The notes under the pieces: generated by a model
Database searches by the model: none
The model's input: only the letters and a program-made list of their open reading frames with translations
What the model was told of the DNA's origin: nothing
Made by a program: the position numbers and the translations under genes
Part shown: positions 47,441 to 55,521 of the stretch, in pieces
Layout of the letters: every line of letters starts with the position of its first letter
Numbering within the stretch: position 1 is the stretch's first letter
Assembly: GCF_040546595.1 (NCBI RefSeq)
Contig: NZ_JBEPOB010000001.1
Span: forward strand, 3,225,001 to 3,289,000
Reading direction: 5' to 3'
DNA: 64,000 nt
Source of the DNA: Bosea sp. OAE506
GTDB taxonomy: Bacteria; Pseudomonadota; Alphaproteobacteria; Rhizobiales; Beijerinckiaceae

Positions 47441-48103
47441 TCAGGCGGGCTGCGGGGCCGGCAGTCGCTCGCGGATCGCCGTCCAGGCGGACTGCGCCAG
47501 GGCGGCCGGCGGCAGCGCCCCGTCGAGCACGACGCAGCGCTGCGGCTCGGCGGCTGCGATGTTGAGATAGGCCTGCCGCAGGGTGCGGTGAAAGGCCAGC
47601 GCCTCGCCCTCGAAGCGGTCGACGGCCTCGTCGGGCGCGCGGCGGCGTGCGGCGCGGGCCAGCCCGATCGCGGGATCGAGGTCGAGGATCAGGGTCAGGT
47701 CGGGAACCAGCCCGTCGATGGTGACCGCCTCAAGCTCCGCCAGCAAGGCGGCGTCGACCTTTCCCAGCGTGCCCTGATAGGCCCGCGTCGAATCGATGAA
47801 ACGGTCGCAGATGACCCAGTCGCCCTTGGCGAGCGATGGCCGGATCAGGCGGTCGATATGGTCGATGCGCGCGGCCGAGAACATCAGCGCCTCGACGAAG
47901 GGGCCGTGCTGGCGGACGCCGCCCGAGAGGATGACCTCGCGGATCGCCTCCGCCTTTGGCGAGCCTCCCGGTTCGCGCGTCAGCGTGACCCGCAGTCCCA
48001 GCGCCTCGACGCGCTCCTTGAGCGCGCGCGCCAGCGTCGATTTGCCGGCGCCCTCCCCGCCTTCCAGCGTGATGAAGCGCCCCGCTGCCGGACCGGGCTT
48101 CAA
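47441..48103 (-). CDS. tmk: Thymidylate kinase
   Basis: Tmk phosphorylates dTMP to dTDP. The 220-residue protein has the P-loop in RFITLEGGEGAGKSTLARAL, the DR motif and lid-proximal TREPGGSPKAEAIRE, and VICDRFIDSTRAYQG. The chosen start is a TTG that overlaps the dacF stop by four bases (TTGA); no ATG lies before the conserved P-loop, so the TTG start is likely real and suggests coupling to dacF translation. Confidence 0.95.
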   Translation of the reverse strand: MKPGPAAGRFITLEGGEGAGKSTLARALKERVEALGLRVTLTREPGGSPKAEAIREVILSGGVRQHGPFVEALMFSAARIDHIDRLIRPSLAKGDWVICDRFIDSTRAYQGTLGKVDAALLAELEAVTIDGLVPDLTLILDLDPAIGLARAARRRAPDEAVDRFEGEALAFHRTLRQAYLNIAAAEPQRCVVLDGALPPAALAQSAWTAIRERLPAPQPA

Positions 48104-49335
48104 CTGCGGCCCATCGCCTTGCGGACCCAGCCGGTGGCTGCCTCCATCAGCGCGTCGAGCGCCCGGCTTTGCAGTGTGCCGGGCTGGATGCTCTCGGCGG
48201 CGTAGAGCGGGATGTCGAGCGTCTTGACCTCGCCGCGGGTCACGAGCAGCCGTGCGACCTCGGCGCCCTCCTGCACGGGGACCGTCAGCGGCCCGCGATA
48301 GACGATGCGCGCGGTCAGCCGCTCGCTGCTGCCGCGCGGAAGCAGCAGGCTGACCGGCCCCTTGGCCTTGAGGGCGACGCGGCCCTTCTCGCCTCCGAAG
48401 ACGCTCGCCTCACCGACGATCTCGCCGGCCTCGAAGATGCGACGCGCCTCGAAGGCACGGAAACCCCACTCCAGCAGCTTGCGCGCTTCGCTGGCGCGGT
48501 CGCGTCCGGTCTTGAGCCCGTTGACCACGACGATCAGCCGCTGGCCGTTCTGAACGGCGGAGCCGACGAGGCCGTAGCCGGATTCGTCGATATTGCCGGT
48601 CTTCAGCCCGTCCGCGCCGATATCCATCGTCAGCAGCGGGTTGCGGTTCTGCTGCTTGATCTTGTTCCAGGTGAATTCGCGCTGGCCGAAGATGCGGTAG
48701 TGATCGGGATAGGTCTTGACGATGTGGTCGGCGAGCAGGGCCATCTCGCGGGCCGTGACCTTCTGCTGCGGGTCGCCCATGCCGGTGGCGTTGCGGAAGA
48801 CCGAGCGGGTGAAGCCGAGCCCGCGCATCCGTTCCGTCATGATGCGCGCGAAGGTCGCCTCATCGCCGGCCACCGCCTCTGCGAGCGCGATCGAGGCATC
48901 GTTGCCGGACTGGACGATGATGCCGTGGAGAATGTCGGAGAGTTTCACCCGGCTGTTGAGCTGGGCGAACATGGTCGAGCCGCCGGACACGCCGCCGCCC
49001 TTGCGCCAGGCGTTCTCGGAGATGGCGATCTCGCTGTCCAGCGTCAGCCGTCCCTGGGCGATCTCCTGGAAGGCGACGAGGGCGGTCGCGATCTTGGCGA
49101 TGCTGGCCGGCGCCATCAGCTCGTCGGCGGCCTTCTCGTAGAGAACGGTGCCGCTGGCTGAATCGAGCAGCACCGCATAGGGCGCGGCGGACTGGAATGA
49201 CTGTGCCCAGGCGGCCGGAAGCGTCGCGGCGAGGCTCAAGAAGGCGCCAGCGGCGAGCCGAAGCCACCGTGCGGGGGCCGTGCGGGTCTGCCTATGGGCC
49301 GAAGCCCCTTCCCTGCTGCTGCCGGACATCGTCAT
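48100..49335 (-). CDS. dacF: D-alanyl-D-alanine carboxypeptidase (PBP5/6 type)
   Basis: This low-molecular-weight penicillin-binding protein trims pentapeptides in peptidoglycan. The 411-residue protein has a signal peptide ending near PAAWAQS, then catalytic motifs SIAK (SxxK) in MAPASIAKIATALVAF, SGN in HGIIVQSGNDASIALAEAVAG, and KTG in ADGLKTGNIDESGYG, in the right order. A C-terminal beta-rich domain and an amphipathic helix (RALDALMEAATGWVRKAM) for membrane attachment follow. Start may be 49335 or 49329. The symbol dacF is used by analogy; dacA or dacC would be equally fair. Confidence 0.93.
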   Translation of the reverse strand: MTMSGSSREGASAHRQTRTAPARWLRLAAGAFLSLAATLPAAWAQSFQSAAPYAVLLDSASGTVLYEKAADELMAPASIAKIATALVAFQEIAQGRLTLDSEIAISENAWRKGGGVSGGSTMFAQLNSRVKLSDILHGIIVQSGNDASIALAEAVAGDEATFARIMTERMRGLGFTRSVFRNATGMGDPQQKVTAREMALLADHIVKTYPDHYRIFGQREFTWNKIKQQNRNPLLTMDIGADGLKTGNIDESGYGLVGSAVQNGQRLIVVVNGLKTGRDRASEARKLLEWGFRAFEARRIFEAGEIVGEASVFGGEKGRVALKAKGPVSLLLPRGSSERLTARIVYRGPLTVPVQEGAEVARLLVTRGEVKTLDIPLYAAESIQPGTLQSRALDALMEAATGWVRKAMGRS

Positions 49336-49378
49336 GCCCGATCTGAAGCAGAGCCGGGGGCGCCCGGTCAAGGCCCGC

Positions 49379-50548
49379 TCAGCGGCTGGAGAGCGGCTGC
49401 AGATTCTGCGGGACGAGGGCGCGGTTCAGCGGATGCGACGCGGCGAAGCGCTCGGTCGGCGCGCGGTCGGGGGCCGCGAACAGGCTCGCCACCGTGGAGC
49501 GGCTGGGCGGGAGCGTCGTGCGGATTGCGGCAGGCACCGTCACGGGCGTGGCGGCATTGGCGATGGTGTCGAGATCGAAGGGACGGCTGGGCGGCAGCTT
49601 GACGCCACGCACCGGCACGCCGCCCACGGGCTCCGTGCTGACGGTCGAGACCGTCTGGGGCACAGGACGCGAGGGCTCGGAGGCGGTCGAGAAGCCCTGC
49701 GAAACCGGCGCGGCCGGCGCATAGGCGCGCGCCACCGGAGCGGGAGCCGGTGCCGGCTCGGGCTGGCCGTCCTCGAGATCGGCGCTCTGCGAGCGGGCAC
49801 TGGCGACCGGCGTCGCGCTCGCGACCATGGTGCGGGCGCTGGTGCCCGGGATTGCGGCCGGCTGGCCGTCCGTGCGCAGCGTGGCCAGCAGCAGCTTGTC
49901 GTCAGAGCCGGCCAGCGAAGCCTGGCCGAGATATTCGAGCTTGATCCGCGCCGTGCCGAGATGGCGGAAGGCGAGTGCCTCGGCCGTCTTCTGCGACACG
50001 TCCATCAGGCGGCCGCCGTGATAGGGGCCACGATCGTTCACGCGCACGATGATCGAGCGGTTGTTGAGCGTATTGGTAACACGGGCATAGGCCGGCAGCG
50101 GCATCGTCGGATGGGCGGCGCTGATGCCGTGGCGGTCATAGACCTCGCCATTGGCGGTGCGGCGGCCGTGGAAGGCCTCGCCATACCAGGAGGCGGTACC
50201 GACTGCGGTGTAGCCGACGGGCTTGTCGTAGGGGGTGTAGCGCTTGCCGGCGACGGAATAGGTCTTGCCGATCATCTGGCGTCCGCCGCCCTTCGGCACG
50301 TCTTCGCCGTCGGCGACGACACGCGGGCTGGCCGGGCCGTATTTCGATTGCGGGAAGGCGCCGATTTCCTTGGACTTGCCGCGACGGGCAACCTGATCGT
50401 TGGCGCAGTTGGCGAGGAAGAGGCCGGCGAGCGCAACGCAGCCGAGGCGCAGCGCGCGGCCCGTAAGCGGGACCTGGGACGGAGCGGAGCCCTGATCGGC
50501 TGCGGCGGAGTTCATGTCCGGGGCCGAGGAGCGCGCGCTTCGCGTCAT
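49379..50548 (-). CDS. rlpA: RlpA septal-ring lytic transglycosylase-type lipoprotein
   Basis: RlpA is an outer-membrane lipoprotein with a double-psi barrel that cleaves naked glycan strands at the septum in Pseudomonas. The 389-residue protein has a lipobox LFLANC near residue 46 and the domain TAVGTASWYGEAFHGRRTANGEVYDRHGISAAHPTMPL...NRSIIVRVNDRGPYHGGRLMDVSQKTAEAL, with catalytic-type D and H residues present. There is no C-terminal SPOR domain; instead a Pro/Ala/Ser/Val-rich tail of about 170 residues follows. A CtrA-type box lies 85 bases upstream of the ATG at 50548, and dacF follows 43 bases downstream. Confidence 0.92.
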   Translation of the reverse strand: MTRSARSSAPDMNSAAADQGSAPSQVPLTGRALRLGCVALAGLFLANCANDQVARRGKSKEIGAFPQSKYGPASPRVVADGEDVPKGGGRQMIGKTYSVAGKRYTPYDKPVGYTAVGTASWYGEAFHGRRTANGEVYDRHGISAAHPTMPLPAYARVTNTLNNRSIIVRVNDRGPYHGGRLMDVSQKTAEALAFRHLGTARIKLEYLGQASLAGSDDKLLLATLRTDGQPAAIPGTSARTMVASATPVASARSQSADLEDGQPEPAPAPAPVARAYAPAAPVSQGFSTASEPSRPVPQTVSTVSTEPVGGVPVRGVKLPPSRPFDLDTIANAATPVTVPAAIRTTLPPSRSTVASLFAAPDRAPTERFAASHPLNRALVPQNLQPLSSR

Positions 50549-50632
50549 GAAGTCGTTCCGCTTTCTGCGCCGAAAACCAGCAGGCCGGCCAAGCCGCAAC
50601 AGCGGCGAAGCCGAAGTTTTCGGTCAATCACG

Positions 50633-50648
50633 TTAAGGGGCCGTTAAC
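50633..50648. promoter_or_regulatory. CtrA-type binding site upstream of rlpA
   Basis: TTAA-N7-TTAAC occurs at 50633-50648 and reads as a full site on both strands. Such TTAA boxes are rare in DNA this GC-rich. CtrA binds this consensus in Caulobacter and Hyphomicrobiales to control cell-cycle and division genes. The site is 85 bases before the rlpA ATG and rlpA acts at the septum. The rest of 50549-50877 shows no other feature I can support. Confidence 0.6.
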
Positions 50649-50877
50649 ACCGGGCAACGAGTCGCGCCGGCATCGACGGGGTCTCTCCGTCCGCCCTTGA
50701 GCGGGCACAAAGGTGTCGGAAATGCGGCATCTGTCAACCCGTTCCACAGCGCGGCCATCTTTGATGGCCGGCGTGGTCCTGAGGACACGGCCGAGAACAG
50801 CCCAGTCCGCTTCAGCTGAGCCGGTCGAGAAACCACCGATATGATGAACAACGGCCAGTGCGAGCTGGGGACTGGCT

Positions 50878-50967
50878 TGGCGGAAGGGGTGGGATTCGAA
50901 CCCACGGTGGGCTTGCACCCACGGCGGTTTTCAAGACCGCTGCCTTAAACCACTCGGCCACCCTTCC
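50878..50967 (-). tRNA. tRNA-Ser(TGA)
   Basis: On the minus strand the acceptor GGAAGGG pairs with CCCTTCC, the anticodon arm is GCGGT-CTTGAAA-ACCGC with TGA, a long class II variable arm follows, and the T-arm holds GGTTCGAATCC. CCA is encoded at 50878-50880. All features are typical of serine tRNA reading UCA codons. Confidence 0.95.
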
Positions 50968-51015
50968 CTGCCGCAGTCATTGCCGCCGGGCGCGCCGTTT
51001 GGCAAGCGGGATCGA

Positions 51016-51576
51016 TCAGGGGCGCTTCAAACCCTGCAGCCATTCGTAAGCCACCGGGTTATCGGGGCAGAGGCCGGCGCCGCATTCCAGCACGGTCGAG
51101 ACGCCGTTCGCCAAAGCCAGCGCCGCCGCGAGAGCGACCATGGCGCTTCCGACCATCGTGGCGCGCAAGGGGACTGGGTCGGCACGCTCGAACTGGCGCT
51201 CGAAGAACAGCAGCGCCGTGCAGCCCAGCACGATGGCGCCGAAGACCAGCAGCGCCCAGCTGTAGAAGTGCAGGCCGAGGATGGCGCTGCCATAGGTGCC
51301 GGTGCCCGGCACGATGTGGCCGAGGATCTGGCGGATCGAGACCATACCACCGAAGCAGGCGGAGAGGATGGTCACGGCGTAATGCGCGGGGCGCGGTCCG
51401 AACTTGACGTTCAGCGCCAGCCCGAGCGCCGCCCCCATGAAGCCGACGCGCTGCAGCAGGCAGAGCGGGCATGGCAGTTCGCCCATCACGAACTGGTCGA
51501 GGAAGGCGGCGATCAGCACGAGGCTCACCGCGAGCAGGCCGAAGGCGCTCAGCGTACGGGCCAGTGAAGGGCTCAT
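51016..51576 (-). CDS. dsbB: Disulfide bond formation protein B
   Basis: DsbB reoxidises DsbA with ubiquinone in the inner membrane. The 186-residue protein has four hydrophobic helices and the first periplasmic CxxC in FVMGELPCPLCLLQRVGFMG. The second cysteine pair is in STVLECGAGLCPDN. The ATG at 51576 has GAGG about 12 bases upstream; an in-frame GTG lies just before it. It ends 49 bases from the tRNA-Ser gene and starts ten bases after the DUF5993 stop. Confidence 0.92.
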   Translation of the reverse strand: MSPSLARTLSAFGLLAVSLVLIAAFLDQFVMGELPCPLCLLQRVGFMGAALGLALNVKFGPRPAHYAVTILSACFGGMVSIRQILGHIVPGTGTYGSAILGLHFYSWALLVFGAIVLGCTALLFFERQFERADPVPLRATMVGSAMVALAAALALANGVSTVLECGAGLCPDNPVAYEWLQGLKRP

Positions 51577-51586
51577 CAGCACGGCC

Positions 51587-51742
51587 TCACAGCACGATCG
51601 TCAGCGCATCGGTGACGTGCAGCCGGAACAGCACCAGCATCACGACCATCGAGACCGCCCAGAGCAGCAGCGCGGCGCTGCGCCGACCCGCCATCACGAA
51701 ACCGAACCCGGCCAGCAGGCCGAAGAAGGGAAGGCTCATCAT
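51587..51742 (-). CDS. DUF5993 family small membrane protein
   Basis: A 51-residue frame (or 50 from 51739) starts MMSLPFFGLLAGFGFVMAG and continues through RRSAALLLWAVSMVVMLVLF to RLHVTDALTIVL. Two membrane helices flank a basic turn, and the RLHxTD ending is shared with small proteins annotated DUF5993 beside dsbB in other proteobacteria, as I recall them. It lies between guaA and dsbB, 10 bases before dsbB. It is likely real and co-transcribed with dsbB, possibly helping the redox pair. Confidence 0.75.
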   Translation of the reverse strand: MMSLPFFGLLAGFGFVMAGRRSAALLLWAVSMVVMLVLFRLHVTDALTIVL

Positions 51743-51791
51743 GGCGCTGTTCCCGGCCGGCTGGTTCCGGCGGCCCGGTGAGCGCGCGAGA

Positions 51792-53360
51792 TCACTCCCA
51801 CTCGATCGTGCCGGGCGGCTTGCTGGTGATGTCGTAGACGACGCGGTTGATGCCCTTGACCTCGTTGATGATGCGCGTCGCCGTGCGGCCGAGGAAGGCC
51901 ATGTCGTAGGGGTAGAAGTCCGCGGTCATGCCGTCGACCGAGGTCACGGCGCGCAGCGCGCAGACATGGTCATAGGTGCGGTGGTCGCCCATCACGCCGA
52001 CGGTGCGCACCGGCAGCAGCACAGCAAAAGCCTGCCAGATCACGTCATAGAGGCCGGCCTTGCGGATCTCGTCGAGATAGATCGCATCGGCCTTGCGCAG
52101 GATGTCGAGCTTCTCGCGGGTGATCTCGCCGGGGCAGCGGATCGCCAGACCCGGTCCCGGGAAGGGATGGCGGCCGACAAAAGCCTCGGGCAGGCCGAGT
52201 TCGCGGCCGAGCACCCTCACCTCGTCCTTGAACAGCTCGCGCAGCGGCTCGACGAGCTTCATCTTCATCCGCTCGGGCAGGCCGCCGACATTGTGGTGGC
52301 TCTTGATCGTCACCGACGGGCCGCCCGAGAAGGAGACGCTCTCGATCACGTCGGGATAGAGCGTGCCCTGGGCGAGGAAATCGGCGCCGCCGATCTTGGC
52401 CGCTTCCGCATCGAAGACGTCGATGAAGAGCCGGCCGATGGTCTTGCGCTTGGCTTCCGGATCGGCGCCGCATTTGGCGAGCTCCGACAGGAAGAGCTCC
52501 TCGGCTTCGACGTGGACGAGCGGGATGTTGTAGTGGTCGCGGAACAGGCGGACGACCTCCTCCGCCTCGTTCATCCGCATCAGCCCGTGATCGACGAAGA
52601 CGCAGGTGAGCTGGTCGCCGATCGCCTCATGGATCAGGACCGCGGCGACGGCGGAGTCGACGCCGCCGGAGAGCCCGCAGATGACGCGGCCCGAGCCGAC
52701 CTGTTCGCGGATCTTCTTCTGCATCTCGGCGCGATAGGCCGACATGCTCCAGTCCGGCGTGCAGCCGCAGATGGTGACGACGAAGTTGCGCAGCAGCTTG
52801 CCGCCATCGGGCGTGTGCACGACCTCGGGGTGGAACATGGTCGAGTAGAAGCGCCGGGCCTCGTCGCTCGCCACCGCATAGGGCGCGTTCTCGGAGGTCG
52901 CCTTGACGGTGAAGCCGGCGGGCAGCTGCGTGACGCGGTCGCCATGGCTCATCCAGACGGGGTAGCGACCGCCCTCCTCCCAGATGCCCTCGAACAGCGC
53001 CGACGGCGTGACGATCTCGACATCGGCACGGCCGAATTCGGCGGCATGGCCGCTCTCGACCTTGCCGCCGAGCTGATGCGCCATGGTCTGCTGGCCGTAG
53101 CAGATACCGAGCACGGGCAGCCCGGTCGAGAACACTTCCTGCGGGGCGCGCGGCGAGCCCTCCTCAGGGACCGAAGCCGGACCGCCAGAGAAGATCACGC
53201 CCTTGGGCTTCAGGCGCTGGAACGCCTCCGAGGCCGACTGGAACGGCGCGATCTCGCAGTAGACGCCGATCTCGCGGATGCGCCGCGCGATCAGCTGCGT
53301 CACCTGCGAGCCGAAATCGATGATGAGGATGGAGTCGTGATGGGGCTGAGCGCTCGTCAT
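51792..53360 (-). CDS. guaA: GMP synthase (glutamine-hydrolysing)
   Basis: GuaA aminates XMP to GMP. The 522-residue protein starts with the class I amidotransferase domain: [20 protein letters not shown], the nucleophile Cys87 in GICYGQQ, and MFHPEVVHT for the His/Glu pair. The ATP pyrophosphatase domain follows with the P-loop [14 protein letters not shown], and the dimerisation domain ends [13 protein letters not shown]. It is transcribed after rsmB with a 51-base gap and before DUF5993 and dsbB. Confidence 0.97.
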   Translation of the reverse strand: MTSAQPHHDSILIIDFGSQVTQLIARRIREIGVYCEIAPFQSASEAFQRLKPKGVIFSGGPASVPEEGSPRAPQEVFSTGLPVLGICYGQQTMAHQLGGKVESGHAAEFGRADVEIVTPSALFEGIWEEGGRYPVWMSHGDRVTQLPAGFTVKATSENAPYAVASDEARRFYSTMFHPEVVHTPDGGKLLRNFVVTICGCTPDWSMSAYRAEMQKKIREQVGSGRVICGLSGGVDSAVAAVLIHEAIGDQLTCVFVDHGLMRMNEAEEVVRLFRDHYNIPLVHVEAEELFLSELAKCGADPEAKRKTIGRLFIDVFDAEAAKIGGADFLAQGTLYPDVIESVSFSGGPSVTIKSHHNVGGLPERMKMKLVEPLRELFKDEVRVLGRELGLPEAFVGRHPFPGPGLAIRCPGEITREKLDILRKADAIYLDEIRKAGLYDVIWQAFAVLLPVRTVGVMGDHRTYDHVCALRAVTSVDGMTADFYPYDMAFLGRTATRIINEVKGINRVVYDITSKPPGTIEWE

Positions 53361-53411
53361 CGCGCCCGGTTAAGCCATCGCGCGATGCCACGCAACGGCT
53401 GTCGCGCGCCG

Positions 53412-54710
53412 TCAGTCCCCTCGCCGGACGCAGGCCAGATAGAAGCCGTCGGTGCCGGTGCGGCGGGGCGAGAGCTGCAGGCCACGGCGCGTCGCGAAAC
53501 GGGCGAGCAGGCTGAAATCGCCGTGCTCCGAGACCAGCATCTCGGCGGGCGCCAGGGCGGCGAAGCCCGGGTTGCGGGCGAGGAAGGCTTCGATCGCCGC
53601 ATCGTTCTCCTCAGGCAGGACCGAGCAGGTGATGTAAGCGATGCGCCCGCCCGGCTTCACCAGCCTCGCGGCCCGCGCCAGCACCTCGGCCTGGTCCCTG
53701 ACGCGCTCGGCCAACGCACCCGGCCGCACCCGCCACTTCGCATCCGGATTGCGCCGCCAGGTGCCCGAGCCGGTGCAGGGGGCGTCGACCAGGACGAGGT
53801 CGGCCTGGCCCTCGATCTCGGCCAGCGGCTCGTGGCCGCGCGAGCGCGGGATGCGGATCTCGACGCTGGAGGCGCCGGAGCGGGCAAGGCGCTCATGCAG
53901 CGGGGCGAGCCGGCGCGCATCGAGATCGGTCGCGAACAAGCGGCCGCTATTGGCCATCAGGGCGGCCAGAGCCAGCGTCTTGCCGCCGGCGCCGGCGCAG
54001 AGATCAACCGCCGTCTGGCCGGGCTTTGCTCCTGCCAGCAGGGTGACGAGCTGCGAGCCCTCGTCCTGGATCTCGAAGCCACCGGCGAAGAAGGACGGCT
54101 CCGCCTGGAGCGAGGGCCCTCGCCCGTCCACGCCGGGCTGGAAGCGCAGCGCGTCGGGCGACCAGGCGCCGGTCTCGGGGCTTGCGTGGGCGAGCTCGCC
54201 CGCCAGCGCCTCGCGCGTCATCTTCAGGCGGTTTGCGCGGATATCGATGGGCGCGCGCCCTGCGAGGGCCTCGCCCTCGGCGATCGCGTCGCCTCCGAAG
54301 GCTGCGGAGAAACCCGGCCAGAGCCATTCGGGCACGTCGGCTCGCACCCAGTCGGGCGCGTCGGTGAGCGAGAGCACGACCAGCCGGTCGACCTCCTCGC
54401 TTTCCAGGGGCGCGGGCGCGTGGTGCTCGCCGGTGAAGAGTGCCGCGATCTGTTCGAGATCGAGCCCGCGCTGGCGCGCCAGCATGCCGAGCATCAGCGC
54501 GCGGGGCGTGTCCGAGCCCATGACATGAGCGCTGGAGGCCTTCCGGCGCAGCGCGTCATAAACCAGGGAGGCGATGGCCGCGCGATCCTTCGAGCCGGCG
54601 AAGCGGCGCGACAGGCCCCAATCCTTGAGCGCATCGGCGGCCGGCCGGCGGCGCTGAATGAGATCCTCGAGCACCTCGATGGCGGCGCTGATGCGGGCGG
54701 CGGGCGTCAT
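53412..54710 (-). CDS. rsmB: RsmB/NOP-family RNA cytosine-C5 methyltransferase
   Basis: RsmB methylates C967 of 16S rRNA. The 432-residue protein has an N-terminal NusB-like helical domain (RRPAADALKDWGLSRRFAGSKDRAAIASLVYDALRR), the SAM motif AVDLCAGAGGKTLALAALM, the APCTGSGTWRRNPDAKWR motif IV and the catalytic cysteine in YITCSVLPEENDA. C-terminal SPRRTGTDGFYLACVRR is typical. ATG at 54710 is chosen because the upstream extension is outside the domain. Exact target could also be another rRNA site. Confidence 0.92.
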   Translation of the reverse strand: MTPAARISAAIEVLEDLIQRRRPAADALKDWGLSRRFAGSKDRAAIASLVYDALRRKASSAHVMGSDTPRALMLGMLARQRGLDLEQIAALFTGEHHAPAPLESEEVDRLVVLSLTDAPDWVRADVPEWLWPGFSAAFGGDAIAEGEALAGRAPIDIRANRLKMTREALAGELAHASPETGAWSPDALRFQPGVDGRGPSLQAEPSFFAGGFEIQDEGSQLVTLLAGAKPGQTAVDLCAGAGGKTLALAALMANSGRLFATDLDARRLAPLHERLARSGASSVEIRIPRSRGHEPLAEIEGQADLVLVDAPCTGSGTWRRNPDAKWRVRPGALAERVRDQAEVLARAARLVKPGGRIAYITCSVLPEENDAAIEAFLARNPGFAALAPAEMLVSEHGDFSLLARFATRRGLQLSPRRTGTDGFYLACVRRGD

Positions 54711-54880
54711 GGCGTGGGCGTTTCCGGACAACAAGGACGGCGAAGCGCCGGCGCAGATCGAGACTGGACCAATTCCATCATGACGCACAGTCATGGCGCG
54801 CCGGACGAGATCCGCTTGACGCGCTCCTTCCACAGGCGGAAAGACGAGGCAACAGCCCTCGCAACAAAAGGTCACGATCC

Positions 54881-55024
54881 ATGCAGCGCGCCGGCCAGAT
54901 CATCCTCGCCTCTTTCCTCGCCCTGTCGCTCGCGGCCTGCGCCACGCAGCCGGCCTCGGACCTGACGCCGCCGCCCGCGAAGCGGCTCGACGCCAAGACC
55001 ACGCTCGAGAGCGGCCGCCGCTGA
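54881..55024 (+). CDS. Very small predicted lipoprotein
   Basis: A 47-codon frame encodes MQRAGQIILASFLALSLAAC followed by ATQPASDLTPPPAKRLDAKTT. The lipobox LSLAAC gives a mature lipoprotein of about 28 residues, rich in Pro and Lys. It lies divergent to rsmB and before a terminator. AAAAGGTCACGATCC precedes the ATG. Entericidin-like or other functions cannot be assigned. The clear lipobox and following terminator support a real gene. Confidence 0.65.
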   Translation: MQRAGQIILASFLALSLAACATQPASDLTPPPAKRLDAKTTLESGRR

Positions 55025-55095
55025 GGCGTCGCTGCTGCGCGCTGCGCTCGCCTATCCTCAGGCTGGCGCGGCCTGTCGACCGACGGAGTCCATGA

Positions 55096-55132
55096 AAAAG
55101 GCCCGCCGAACGCAATGTTCGGCGGGCCTTTT
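55096..55132. terminator. Bidirectional intrinsic terminator with 16-bp stem
   Basis: AAAAGGCCCGCCGAAC (55096-55111) pairs perfectly with 55117-55132 around GCAAT, with A-run and T-run at either base. It separates the small lipoprotein gene from the convergent gene at 55153, ending 71 bases and 20 bases away respectively. Confidence 0.85.
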
Positions 55133-55152
55133 CGATTCAATGGTCTGCGGGG

Positions 55153-55422
55153 TCAGTCGCAGACGCGCTCGGTGCTGCGGACCTCGCCGCGGCGCGTCTC
55201 ACGGACCGTCGTGACGGTCCGGCAATTCTCGCGCTCACGGACCCGCTCGTAGCGCGCCCGCTCGCGGGCCCTCTCGTCGCGCCGCATATCGCGCTCGATG
55301 GCGCGGTCGCGCGGCGAACGCGGATCGACCTCGACACCGCCGGGGCCGATATTGATCGACTGGGCATAGGCTCCGCCCGTGGTGACCAGCGCCGCCAGCA
55401 GAACAGGAATGAAGCGTTTCAT
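55153..55422 (-). CDS. Small secreted protein with charged repetitive helix
   Basis: The 89-residue protein has a signal peptide (MKRFIPVLLAALVTTGGAYAQ). The mature part begins SINIGPGGVEVDPRSPRDRAIERDMRRDER and continues with alternating Arg/Glu (ERARYERVRERENC), likely a long charged helix, ending in two cysteines. No named family is assigned. GGAGGA lies correctly before the ATG but is locked in a hairpin (55423-55450), so translation may be regulated. Confidence 0.75.
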   Translation of the reverse strand: MKRFIPVLLAALVTTGGAYAQSINIGPGGVEVDPRSPRDRAIERDMRRDERARERARYERVRERENCRTVTTVRETRRGEVRSTERVCD

Positions 55423-55450
55423 GGTTGTCCTCCGATTTGGGAGGACAACC
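55423..55450 (-). promoter_or_regulatory. Perfect hairpin masking the Shine-Dalgarno of the gene at 55153-55422
   Basis: On the minus strand GGTTGTCCTCC pairs over all 11 positions with GGAGGACAACC around CAAATC, and the second arm ends directly before the ATG. The GGAGGA ribosome site is entirely within the stem, and its partner CCTCC mimics anti-Shine-Dalgarno. This is the layout of an RNA thermometer or another translational switch. No experimental support is available here. Confidence 0.6.
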
Positions 55451-55455
55451 TGTTC

Positions 55456-55503
55456 GGGGAACCATTGTTCCCCTGCGTCGCTGCCGCGACGGGTGCGGCA
55501 GCG
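55456..55503 (-). terminator. Two hairpins after aapP
   Basis: GGGGAAC/GTTCCCC (55456-55462 and 55467-55473) and CGCTGCCGC/GCGGCAGCG (55479-55487 and 55495-55503) form two stems just after aapP. No strong T-run follows either, so they may mark a 3' end or termination with Rho. They also lie just upstream of the next minus-strand gene. Confidence 0.45.
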
Positions 55504-55521
55504 ATCGCGAGCCCATCTTCC

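Noticed and set aside
51471..54965. Plus-strand frame of 1164 codons opposite guaA and rsmB
   Set aside because: Antisense of two well-supported genes; content is typical of a third-position GC shadow.
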